Origin: Corylus avellana
Taxonomy: Eukaryota > Streptophyta > Magnoliopsida > Fagales > Betulaceae
Direction of reading: 5' to 3'
Assembly: GCF_901000735.1 (NCBI RefSeq)
Contig: NC_081546.1
Coordinates: 6,453,001 to 6,517,000, forward strand
Length of the DNA stretch: 64,000 nt
Part shown: positions 24,404 to 34,105 of the stretch, one piece after another
Numbering within the stretch: the stretch's first letter is position 1
How the letters are laid out: every line of letters begins with the position of its first letter
Notes under the pieces: generated by a model
What the model was told of the DNA's origin: nothing
What the model saw: the letters and a program-made list of their open reading frames with translations, nothing else
Database searches by the model: none
Made by a program: the position numbers and the translations under genes

Positions 24404-26102
24404 TATACTCATCCAAAAAGGTAACGTGCATGTTATGAATAGCACCAATTAAACATGTGAATCATGACCACAATATTCCACCAGCACGACAACAATGTTG
24501 TTAGAGTATTATAATTTTTAGGGTAAAGTTTATTTAACCCTCTCAAATTACTACCTTAATAACAATTTACTCCATAAATTATCAATTGCGACAATGTATT
24601 CCTCAAACTATCAAAAAAATGACAATGTACCCCGGATTTTAACAAAATGACGAAATTACCCTTACAAAACTAAAAATAAAAATACAAAAATTTAATTTTT
24701 TTTTTCAAAATTTTAAGGGTATTTTTGTCGTATTGAAAAATTTAGGAGTAATTTTGTCATTTTGTTAGCATCGGGGGGTACATTGTCAATGTTTTAGTAG
24801 TTTGGGGGGTAAATTATTGTAATTGATAGTTTGCTGATAGATTGTCAATGGGGCAGTAGTTTGAGGGGGTTAAGTGGACTTTACCCTAGTTTTTATTAAA
24901 CTCAATTTATAAACTAATATGACTGTCTATATATAATTGAGAAAATAATTAAGTCAAAAATATGACTCTTGCCAATTTAATTAATTAGTCGCTAACCTTT
25001 TTTTTTTTTTTTTAATTGAATACGAAAAGAGATGTGGTTTGATCAATTATATATTCTTACTTGTTAACCATATATTCTTACTTATTTGATCAATTATATA
25101 TTGTCTCATCAATTTGTATGAAAATTGTAGTAAAAGCTATACAATTAATCCAAACATTTTTCCTGGCGATCGAGGTGTGGTTTCACATGAAAACAAATTT
25201 ATAGTTTGCTAATTTTAATAGAAGTACCCAACTCAGCCGCAGATTATTTTCTACAGTAGTACTTGTAGTAACCTAGGCATGCATGTGGCTATCCAACCAT
25301 AAATTGTTAAGGATTATTAATACACAATGGTTGCTTCTTACCGTTCCAGAAAAAGTTGTCGAACCCCAAGTATTCCATCTGCGCAAAAATGAAAAAGAAA
25401 ATTAATAATCATAAATAAGATGGCAAAATTAAACAAATGTTTTATGTTTTATCATGTAAAAATAGTTACACTCCAGTGATCTCTGACTGTCTTTTGAATG
25501 AATGCTTCATTTTCGTATGCCAATTTGGAGGCCATCATGGCGAGGGATGCATTATATTTTGGGTCACTAGGTCTAATGTTTTTGTCTAATTCCACTCTTT
25601 GATCAAGATTTCCCACCACAGATGTGAACTTTGCTGATGACCTATTCGGCCACACAAAATTTCCTGCATAAATGAACCAAATCATGATTTAATTATGAAT
25701 TTATTATCATTAATTACAATTTCATTAGAACAATACATAATTATAATAGCAGTATCACTGCATATATGCATGCAATTTTGGCATACATGCTTGCATATTA
25801 ATTAGAAAGAAACCTTTTAAGACATTTGAAAGAAGATTCAGCCCCAGCTCCAGCATTTTTCCTATCTTATCCATTGGGTTCCCCAAGTAAAGGAGGAGTT
25901 TCTGTGCAAAGAGGGAGATGAATATGTACCATCGGCGCCAAAAACCTTCCAGCTTTGGCTCTTCCTTGCACTGGATGAATCCATGGCCACTTGTATTTGA
26001 TGTAGAGAAAAGCAGATACCAAACAAGACCAAATAAACTTGCATCTTCTGGCTTAAGCAACATATACTGGTCGCAGAATTTACTCTCATTACAAGCTGCC
26101 AT
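22651..26102 (-). CDS. OBL1-like: OBL1-like triacylglycerol lipase, array copy C
   Basis: Exons 26102-25814, 25663-25470, 25378-25342, 23621-23008 and 22932-22651 give 471 residues. C-type marks: exon 1 without the QNGGFL insertion, a 37-nt exon 3 with one extra codon (GFDNFFWN), and exon 4 starting DYLEQPSTKAMM. The nucleophile is Ser in GHSLGG (about residue 283), the acid lies in NDMMPRIP, and the histidine in [15 protein letters not shown]. The C-terminal tail LPLDLLNPIHQRD ends at a TGA and is probably ancestral. Intron 3 is long (25341-23622) because it holds a MITE (24520-24887) and dinucleotide tracts. Nothing in the frame suggests decay. Confidence 0.9.
23907..23981. repeat. (AT)n-(TG)n microsatellite in intron 3 of C
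   Basis: Compound TA/TG dinucleotide tract. A further (AT)n tract lies at 24361-24402, equivalent to 53545-53592 in C'. Confidence 0.9.
24520..24887. mobile_element. Foldback MITE in intron 3 of lipase C
   Basis: Inverted ends AGGGTAAAGTTTATTTAACC and (reverse complement of the right end) AGGGTAAAGTCCACTTAACC, flanked by AATTTTT (24513-24519) and AGTTTTT (24888-24894). C' at about 53690 reads TATTATAGTTTTTATTAAAC with nothing inserted, so the element arrived after the C/C' duplication or was lost from C'. Related, more decayed sequence ends near 27085 and occupies 56350-56975. Confidence 0.82.
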
Positions 26103-26180
26103 GGCTTAGAGGCAATGAAGAAGATGAACTATTTCAACGTGTCAATTGGGAATACTTTGGAAATATGGGAAAGTGAATTC

Positions 26181-26192
26181 ATTTTTATATAT
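26181..26192 (-). promoter_or_regulatory. Probable TATA box of lipase C
   Basis: Minus-strand ATATATAAAAAT about 85 nt upstream of the ATG at 26102; matched in C' at about 55176-55186. Confidence 0.5.
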
Positions 26193-26199
26193 CTGTGAT

Positions 26200-27960
26200 T
26201 TTATACTGTAGTTCTTTAAGTTTCAAACATTGGAAAAGAATAGGTAAATGCTTATGATAATGGACATGGAATCCTATTACTTTGAGGAAAAGGATCTTCT
26301 CCATTTTGAATAAAATAAAGAGAATCCAATTCTATTTATAATGGTTGCCAAATTATTTGGAAGGTGGGTCACTTGCGTGAACAAATAAAGAATCAATTTG
26401 ATCTTGTTGTTTAAGTCTGGTCAATTGTACGTGGTATATACACTTCAATTTGGGTGCTCTTTACGGGTTGTTTGTGATTGCATCAAATAATAATTTTAAA
26501 AGTGTTTTTAGTATTTAAAAAGTCCTTTCATACAAATAAGATGTTTGTTTAATAAAAACAAATTTTTGAGTTTTTTAGCCCAAAAATTTGTTTTAGGAAA
26601 ACTTTCAAAATGAGGTCGTTTTTTTTTTTTTTTTTTAAGATAAAAAAAAACAAAACAAAAAAGAAAAAACAAAATATTCAAGCTTTTTCTATAGATAAAA
26701 AAATTTATTTTCCAATGCAATCACAAATAGGTTCTAAGCTCACCGTCACCATGGACTCTAATAAACCTTAAAATTGGATCACTTAGTTTTAAATTGAACT
26801 TTCAATTTTAGTTGCTACATTGTACATGGTATATTTTAGGTACCTAATTTTTTTTAAAAAAAAAAAAAAATTAGGGGGTGAAAAAATGGCCAAATGGCCG
26901 TCGCCACCCTGAATTTTTTTTTTTTTTAAATTAAAAAAAAAAATTAGGGCCAGTATAAGAATTTTGGGATTACACTAGTCGAATTGAAAAAAATTTGCAA
27001 GTTTGGGGGTGCATTAAAAAAATTGAAACATTTGAGGTCGAATTGAAAATTACCACAAACTTTGAGGGGGTAAAGTGTACTTTTCCCTAAACAAAAAGTA
27101 CCAAACCGCTAAAGTTTTGTAGTGTTAGAACTTTAGCAAAATTTGAGAGACAAGTTCTATTTTCCTATGTAATATCAAACATGCTCATAATTTTGTAGGT
27201 CCCTAGACTTTTCATTGTTTTGTAACAATACACTAGTTGACTAACACACCAATCAGCTAATTTCTTAGTGTTATTTCTTACAATTTCTCCTCTAAGGTTG
27301 GGTTTTTGGAGGGCAGTGAATTTGGCTGAACAAAAAGAAAGCAAGATTTAAAGAATAAGCATCAAATAAATAATATTGATGGTCATTAGGCTTCATAAAA
27401 TATAAATTTTTTATAGTGGTATAAAATATTTTATTTTAATTTTAAATTATATATATATATTTTAATGTCGCCCCTACTAAAATCAATTCTTGGCTCTGTC
27501 ATTGGGCTAGGTGACAGTGATGGTGTTGGAATGGTAGTTGTCATGGAGTTAGATTGGTAGGGGTAGCATAGTTGTGGATCACACGATTTTTATGGGAAAC
27601 AATCGAGTTAAGATCTAACTTTCTCATAATTTTATTCCATCAAACTAGGAAGAGAGAAGAATGAGAAAATTTCTTTCGCATAATTTTATTCCATCAAAGT
27701 ACTTTGTCTCTATTGAATTACAATGCATGCTTAAATAGACAACTAAATCCTAAAGCAATGCCCACTTATTAACTTACCTAACAATGCCTTTATTGAAGCA
27801 TCCAAAATTATTTAGGACAACACTTGCTACATTGACTCTTTAAAAATTAAAATTAAAATTAAAAAAAAAAAAAAAAGAAGAAGAAGGGTAACAAAACCTT
27901 AAAATTATTACATTGATAAGCGAATAATATGTATGGCACTTCCATATATAACAGGTTAGT
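26200..27960. other. Intergenic DNA between C and the D exons
   Basis: Colinear with 55190-55860 upstream of C' as far as about 26830, then diverges. 26830-27085 is low-complexity A/T sequence with the right end of a MITE (TTTGAGGGGGTAAAGTG). 27580-27960 matches 57776-58140 below D'. No gene seen. Confidence 0.6.
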
Positions 27961-28037
27961 CAAGTTTAGAATCTCTTTGATGAATTGGATTTTAGTCATT
28001 TTGGAGTTGTAGAGCTAAGGATCCCAATCGAGTAGCA

Positions 28038-28947
28038 TTAATTAACATAATCTTGAGGGCAATGTGCTGCTAATCCATGAAATACCAATCCGACCACCCT
28101 AAGCATTTGCATTAACCTACTTTCTTTGTAATACGGACCCAGTATATATGGGATTATGAAACTCCGGTTCAGCTCCCAAGCTGCGTTTAAACACTGTGGT
28201 ATGGCCCATAATAGCGAGAAGTAGTTCTTATTCGGCTCCTCGTATAGAACCTGGACTCCAATCGAAAGGCCTAGTGTAAATCTCATTGTACCACATCTAA
28301 AATGAGAGAGAGAGGGAGAGAGCATTGACCTTCCCTTCATAGAAGCTATTGTAGTAGACGCAATGCCCCCAGTGCTCAAAAAAGAGATTAGCTTCATCAT
28401 CATAAGGGATCCTAGGCACCATGTCATGGCAGTAAACATACCTCCTATACTTGACATCATACTTGTCCATCTTCTCCTTCATATAATCCGCGAGGTGCTT
28501 GTTTCCCACCCTTGGCTGCCCAAATGTGTACACCTCCAACCTATCCAACAGCCATGCCTCCTCGTGCATTGCTAGAACAGTCACAAACAGAACCGCTAAA
28601 GCTCCACCCAAGCTATGTCCCGTTAATATAAATTTCGCACTCTTATTCTCTTGCAATATGTCTCTCAGCCTTTGTCTGATTGCGTAGTAAGCAAATTGTC
28701 GTTGGTTACTTCCTTGTTCTATATCTTTAGGCCATCCTGTTCTTTTGCAGGCCGAGAGCTTTCAAAAAGCCACTGTGAATCTTACCTACGCCTTTAAGTT
28801 CAAACCACGAGAGATCAACATCTACCTGCAATGCTACTGGATCGAATGGGTTGGTGCCCCTAAATGCAACCACGATCAACTTATGTTGAGCTCTTGTATC
28901 TTGGAACATCATGGCTTGAGTTGACGGTTGTTCTAGTTCTAGGTAAT
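28038..28947 (-). pseudogene. Lipase exons 4-5, D type: 3' half of a split chimera
   Basis: Exon 4 (28947-28330) and exon 5 (28250-28038) of a D-type lipase, with no D-type exons 1-3 upstream. Exon 4 is 618 nt instead of 617. A 2-nt deletion near 28735 shifts the frame after GLQKNRMA, and a codon is lost in RLEVYTFG. GHSLGG and CHDMVPRIP survive out of frame with the start of exon 4. In exon 5 a 4-bp insertion (ATTAATTAAC for ATTAAC, near 28040) makes a stop straight after QDYVN. The next lipase exons upstream on this strand are the A-type exons at 34.1-35.8 kb, so this is the 3' half of a recombinant gene. Confidence 0.9.
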
Positions 28948-29214
28948 CTGTCAAGCATTGGATTAAAAATGTTTGGGTTTTACGTGGCCAAATAAGAAGA
29001 ATAAAAATATTGTATAATTGCAAGCAAAGCGGATACTAAAGACAACAACAGAAGAAGAATGATTTTTTCTTTAGATTTTGTAAACGTTGAAGAAACAAAT
29101 TATTAGGCACAAAACTTAATTAATTTATCAGACGAGACAAAATAAATTAAAGAACCAACCACCAATGCCCCTCCTAATTCGTTTGAATTTTTTTCATAAG
29201 GTTCTAATCTGATT

Positions 29215-30210
29215 TGTTGAGAATAAGGTTGTATATTGAATCACGCTGTATAATGTACAAAAGGGGCCTATATATAGACTTATAATACAGATCTAGTAGA
29301 ATAAGAAAAGGTAAACCTAATAAACTTAGAATACCAAATAAAGTAAATAACAATAACATAATATTATCTAACAACCCCCCACAAGCTCAAGGTGGAGTGC
29401 TACAAACCAACTTGAGGTTGGACACAAGATCACGAAAATGCCCTGAAGGATGTGACTTTGTAAAGATATCTGCAAGCTGATCACAGAACATGACAGAATG
29501 AAACTGTAGTGAGCTCTGAAGAAGATGATGACGAACAAAATGACAATCAATCTCAATATGTTTTGTCCGTTCATGAAAAACATCATTATGAGCAATCTGA
29601 ATAGCACTCTTGTTGTCACAGTATACAGGAGTAGTAGAAGAAAGAGAGACACCCATATCCTGTAACAGCCATCGCAACCAAAGAAGCTCCGTGGTAGTGT
29701 TAGCTATATTCTGCCTCGGTGCTAGATCGAGCATCAACAGTCTGTTTCTTACTTTGCCAAGAGATAAGCGAGGTGCCAAGTAAGAAACAATAAGTAGTGG
29801 TAGAGCGACGATTTGTTGGATCACCTGCCCAATCAGCATCAAAGAAATGGATCTTGGGCCTAACTCGACCCAAAAGCTAGCTCAAGAGTTGAGGTTTCTC
29901 CTCAACCTTATAAATGGACAATTTCCTTAATACCCAGGTAATGTGGGACTTCCAACATGCCCCCTCACGTGTGGCGAGAAGACATTCAAGTTAATACGTG
30001 TGACAATGGGTGACGGTGGGCCACAACTAATTGAACCTGACTTTGATACCATATTGAGAATAAAGTTGTATATTGAATCACGCTATATAATGTACAAAAG
30101 GAGCCTATATATAGGCTAATAATATAGACCTAGTAGAATAAGAAAAGGTAAACCTAATATACTTAAAATACCAAATAAAGTAAATAACAATAACATAATA
30201 TTATCTTACA
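29215..30210 (-). mobile_element. Internally deleted copia element
   Basis: Two 159-bp LTRs (29215-29373 and 30052-30210) differ at about 11 positions. The sequence complementary to 30034-30051, TGGTATCAAAGTCAGG, is a Met-tRNA-type primer-binding site next to the right-hand LTR. A purine tract (GGGGGGT on the minus strand) abuts the left-hand LTR. So the element reads leftward. Only about 0.68 kb of interior remains. I see no matching 5-bp duplication, so one end may be rearranged. Confidence 0.85.
29387..29842 (-). pseudogene. copia RNase H remnant
   Basis: Encodes the end of copia pol: TTELLWLRWLLQDMGV, VYCDNKSAIQIAHNDVFHER, TKHIEIDCHFVR and DQLADIFTKSHPSGHF. An STEAEYR-like segment lies just upstream, out of frame. 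RT, integrase and gag are absent. Confidence 0.85.
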
Positions 30211-31034
30211 AATTTTAGCTTGTTTGGTCCCCGCCCATTCAATTTTGGTCCTACCCATTCAAAATTTTGGTCCCTACCCATTAAAAGCTAAACGACTTGG
30301 CCTCTAAACCTATAAGGCAAACTAATCTGGTAATTAATCCCTACCAATTATACCATAAGACTTTCATGTTGCAATTTTCAGAAGGCAAAAGCGGTGTGCC
30401 CACTGCCCAGTATTACAAGCGATGCAACTTTGCACTTAAGCAAGTGGACGTCTGGTGCACTTCATTTATGTTTTTTATTTTATTATATATATATAACAGT
30501 AAATGGGGAAAAGGTTACATGAGTTTAAAATACTGAAAAATGGGTGAACTTTCCAACAGCAGACCCTAAAATGAAAATTACCGTAAATAAATTAATTAAG
30601 TACAAACAAATAGTAAAAAAAAAAAAAAAAGTGCTTTTAACACTCAAAAAATCTATTTGAATGAGAAAGTATTCGTTTGATAAAAAAAAGTTAAAAGCGT
30701 TTTTAAATGTTCAGAAGGCCTAAAAATGACAAAAACCTATTTTTAGCAAAAGCTTAAAAATGAAGCTTTTGCTTAAAAACTTTTTTTGACTTAAAAGCTT
30801 TATTTCTCAAATACAATCATAAACAAACTCCTAGTCCACCATGAAGGGTTGCATAAAGTGTTAGCCAAAACAAAAACCAAGTGGCATAGAACCCATGCAT
30901 TCGCAATCAACTGAACTGATCACAACCAAGCAAAAGCTGGTGAAGGAATTCCAAAACAAATTGGACGAAGAGAAAAACCAATCTTCAGTAGCCAAAGTGT
31001 CCGCAACAAGCTCAAACCACAAAAGCACGTACAG

Positions 31035-31068
<34 letters not shown>
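30211..31068. other. Intergenic DNA with poly(A) tract
   Basis: AT-rich with no gene recognised. 30620-30830 contains inverted AAAAGC/GCTTTT words of a decayed foldback repeat. A run of about 42 A lies at 31027-31069. Confidence 0.5.
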
Positions 31069-31071
<3 letters not shown>

Positions 31072-31175
31072 ACAGAGGAAGGAGTCGGCAGGGTGGAGCG
31101 TGAGATAATCCACGACAGGCGCATGGGGATCAGATGGTGCAACAAAGGGAGGCGACAGGGAGCTAAAAGTCCGAG

Positions 31176-31245
31176 GAACATGGTGGAGTAGGGCATAAGT
31201 ACCGGAAGGGAAAGATGGAGGGTTATGCCCTACTCCACCATGTTC
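31176..31245. repeat. Perfect 23-bp inverted repeat at a rearrangement junction
   Basis: 31176-31198 and 31223-31245 are perfect reverse complements separated by 24 nt. The left arm and loop (31069-31222) are colinear with 59390-59513 upstream of D' exon 4, where the sequence continues with GATAAATTTGG and has no inverted arm. The right arm is therefore a foldback copy made at a breakpoint. Confidence 0.9.
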
Positions 31246-31840
31246 ACATTGACATGTGAAATTTTCAAGAAAATAACTAAAATTTTGATGGGTTTTCACG
31301 ATCATCAATAACAATAATTTTTTTTGTGCTGGCTTGAAGCTCCTTGAAGCTTTTATTTCGTTGTGTTCAGCAAAGGCGTAGTTTGATTTGTGCACGCGCG
31401 TATTGCAGAATGAGTTTTAGGCTTAGGTCAGCTTATTTACTATTTAGCCCCAATCTACGGGTGATGGCTACACTGTTTGTCCATAGAAATGCTTCAACCC
31501 ACATGGCTTATCTCTTTCTTGCCTTGAGCAGAACCCAGGTTGCCAATTGGGATTTGACATAAGACATGAAATTCATACCATTCAAGAACTCACTGGGCTG
31601 GAAAAACATAATGGAATTTAGAGGTCTACAAGAGATTGCGGTTAGTGCCTTAACTGTTAATGTCTTTAACTGCAACCAGGGGAAATTTTTTTATTTTATT
31701 TTATTTTTTCATATGGGAAAGGAGAAAAAGAAATTATACCTTGATAGCTGAGTTGAGTTTAGCATGTTAACAATTATATATATAAATAATAATAATAATA
31801 AAACCTAAACTCATAAACTATGTTGCGATTTTGCGATTTC
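31246..31840. repeat. Dispersed block R, copy 2
   Basis: Close copy of 16150-16660 plus the ATATGGGAAAGGAGAAAAAG segment also seen at 18977. It continues into 31800-31860 (AACTATGTTGCGATTTTGCG). Confidence 0.7.
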
Positions 31841-31874
31841 TTGCCCTTTTCATTCTCCTAATTACAACTTGTTG

Positions 31875-31993
31875 GTCCTTAAGGGGTAGCTCAATTGGCT
31901 ATGAATTATGTCTTTTGAAGTGAAAGTCACTAGTTCGAATCTCCCCTCCCCATTCCCTTGTGTGGACATGTCAAAAAAAAAAAAAAAAAAAAA
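31875..31993 (+). mobile_element. tRNA-derived SINE with 15-bp target duplication
   Basis: Internal RNA polymerase III promoter: box A TAGCTCAATTGGC (about 31888) and box B AGTTCGAATCTCC (about 31931), then CATTCCCTTGTGTGGACATGTC and a poly(A) tail. Flanked by a perfect 15-bp duplication AATTACAACTTGTTG (31860-31874 and 31994-32008). At least four more copies lie on the minus strand at 33.4-34.1 kb. Confidence 0.92.
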
Positions 31994-32008
31994 AATTACA
32001 ACTTGTTG

Positions 32009-33340
32009 AAGGCCTGTGCTGTGTGAATGCATAATCACGTTTCTATGATAATTAAGAAGGGGAAGAAAGAAATAAGACGTCAATTTCTTGCCCTTTTCAT
32101 TCTCTTTGTTTTCATTGTCAAGCTTAATTGATACGCGTCTCTTATTATCTCCCGGAGGCCTGACTTTTCTTTTTCTTTTTCATTTGTGATGAAAAATAAG
32201 TATAAAAATTACTAAGGTAATTTTATATAATTTATTGTTGAAGTTACCTTTCATCTAAATCTTCATGACTTTTTAGGAAGCTTGTTTAGATGTTTCATAG
32301 GAGTATTTGTATTTCTAATGCTTGTATCCATCACCAGTATGCGCTGCGACAAGAGTTTTCTCGAGCAGTATTCGCATCACTCATTTCCCTTAATGATCTT
32401 ATTCCTGTTTTTTGAGATCTGTCCGGTTGAGACTTTTAGTAAGCTTGTATTTGATTTTTTCTTTTCTTTTATCTGTTTAATCTCTTTGTTGAATGAATGA
32501 AGACTTGTTAAAAAAAAAAATAAATAAATAAAAGATGGGCCAATTGGCCCATAAATCAAAAGGCTCCCAAGCCGTCCAAAAGCATGTTTTAACTAAAGCT
32601 CTATGGCCCCGCCTCCGAAGTTGTTGTAATAAGACTTTTGAAAAGCTTTGGCCGACCCACAACTGCATGTATACATACATTGCACCCAAGCATTGCCTTG
32701 TCGTAATCAGCATTTCTCAGTATTTTAGATGCATAACGTACTGGAGTTTGATACAAAATGCATTCTGTATGATGATTACGCCGTGGAAATTAACCTGAAT
32801 TTTGTTACTTATTTTTTGATGTTGTATATTGAAAGAGAAATTGTAGTGCTATTTAGTACATATTCAATTATAGATGATTTTCGAGATCTAAAAATCGGTG
32901 AGTTCCATTTTATGAAATAATTGAAATATATTTTATGAAATAATTGTTTTGTGACTTTTTTTTTTTGTTAACACTGAATTTATACTAAGTTTATTTTTAT
33001 ATATTAATTTAATTTATAATCTTAATATATTTCTCATTTATATTTTAACCTCTTTATATTAATATATTTCTCATTTATGCTTGGCCTCCTCCCATCAAAG
33101 TTTATGTTCCGTCCCTGAGTCCTAGTTGGACCAGATTGGACAAGAACTCTCCCCGGGATGGGTCATTAGCAATACCCTTCCAAAAGCCCGACTAATCAAT
33201 TCAACTGACCCACGTTTGTACAGTTGCAGAGCAAATATTCCACACGCTAAGGAGCAAGTGGGATGTAAAGTCTTATTCCTTTAGTTGAATATTCCAAGGC
33301 CCGGCGGCACCTGCTCAAATTATTTCTTGGAATCTCAACG
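32009..33340. other. Unclassified intergenic DNA
   Basis: No gene recognised. 32260-32520 is less AT-rich and ends GAATGAATGAAGACTTGTTAA plus poly(A), which could be the 3' end of a retroposed sequence. 32540-32800 has higher GC than its surroundings but no supported frame. Confidence 0.4.
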
Positions 33341-33390
33341 CACTACAGAAAATTTGGCCATAGCCACCATTTGTTTTGTTTTGTTTTGTT

Positions 33391-33490
33391 TTTACATGTC
33401 CGTACATGCAAGAGGGGGAGAGAGATATTCGAACTAATGACCTCCATTTCATTAGGTATGGTCCTAACCGAATAAACTACCTTTTGGGGA
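33391..33490 (-). mobile_element. SINE copy 2
   Basis: Minus-strand copy of the 31875 SINE, diverged; box B reads TTCGAATATC. The tail side is GTTTTTACATGTCC. Confidence 0.75.
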
Positions 33491-33689
33491 TGCTACCAAT
33501 GTTTTAGCAACAACTAGAAAGTCATTATAAGCAATGACTTGTCCTATTAGTGACAATAACAATCATCCTATTACTATTCTATTAGCAATGACTTCTTATA
33601 GTTGTTGTGAATACGACAAAAAAATTTCATTATAAACGACTTGTCGTATTAGCTACGATAACAGTCATCCTAATACTTTTATTATTATT

Positions 33690-33734
33690 TTTTTTTTTTT
33701 GACATGTTCACACAAGGGAAAGGGGATTCAACTA

Positions 33735-33792
<58 letters not shown>

Positions 33793-33890
33793 ACATGTCC
33801 ACACAAGGGAAAGGGGCAAGGAGATTCGAACTAGTGACCTTCGCTTCATGAGGAATGGTCCACAGCCAATTGAGCTATCCTTTGGGGACC
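33690..33890 (-). mobile_element. Composite SINE copies 3a/3b with (AT)n between
   Basis: A truncated SINE (33690-33736), then (AT)n at 33736-33787, then a full SINE (33788-33890). The whole is flanked by a perfect 15-bp duplication AGTCATCCTAATACT (33663-33677 and 33891-33905). One insertion seems to have been duplicated and expanded afterwards. Confidence 0.85.
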
Positions 33891-34007
33891 AGTCATCCTA
33901 ATACTATTCTATTAGCAATGACTTCCTATAGTCGTTGTGAATACAACAAAAAAATTTCATTATAAGTAACGACTTGTCGTATTAGCAATAATAACAGTCA
34001 TCCTAAT

Positions 34008-34105
34008 TTTTTTTTTTTTTTTGACTTGTCTACACAAGGGAAGGGGGATGAGGATTCGAACTAGTGACCTCCGCTTCATGAAGCGTAATCCACAGCTGAT
34101 TGAGG
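34008..34105 (-). mobile_element. SINE copy 4 fused to lipase exon 3
   Basis: T-run, then GACTTGTCTACACAAGGG through to CCACAGCTGATTGAGG, where the SINE 5' end is cut. The next base belongs to lipase exon 3 (TACCCCAAGTATTTC). No matching target duplication: this is a deletion junction, not a clean insertion. Confidence 0.85.

Larger units (their letters stand above)
33341..34007. mobile_element. CACTA-like fragment interrupted by SINEs
   Basis: Begins CACTACAGAAAATTTGGCC, a CACTA-type terminus. Two imperfect copies of GTATTAGC...AACAGTCATCCTAAT (about 33540-33680 and 33895-34000), containing GACTTGTCGT words, look like subterminal repeats. No second terminus or transposase: the element is cut off where it meets lipase exon 3 through a SINE at 34008-34105. 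Confidence 0.55.

Noticed and set aside
30895..31191. 98-codon frame (MHSQSTELITTKQK...) with a Lys run
   Set aside because: The Lys run is the poly(A) tract at 31027-31069 and the frame spans a rearrangement junction; no homologous frame exists at 59390-59520.
31883..31960. tRNA gene at the box A/box B sequence
   Set aside because: The spacing and missing acceptor/anticodon stems do not make a tRNA; the poly(A) tail and 15-bp target duplication identify a SINE.
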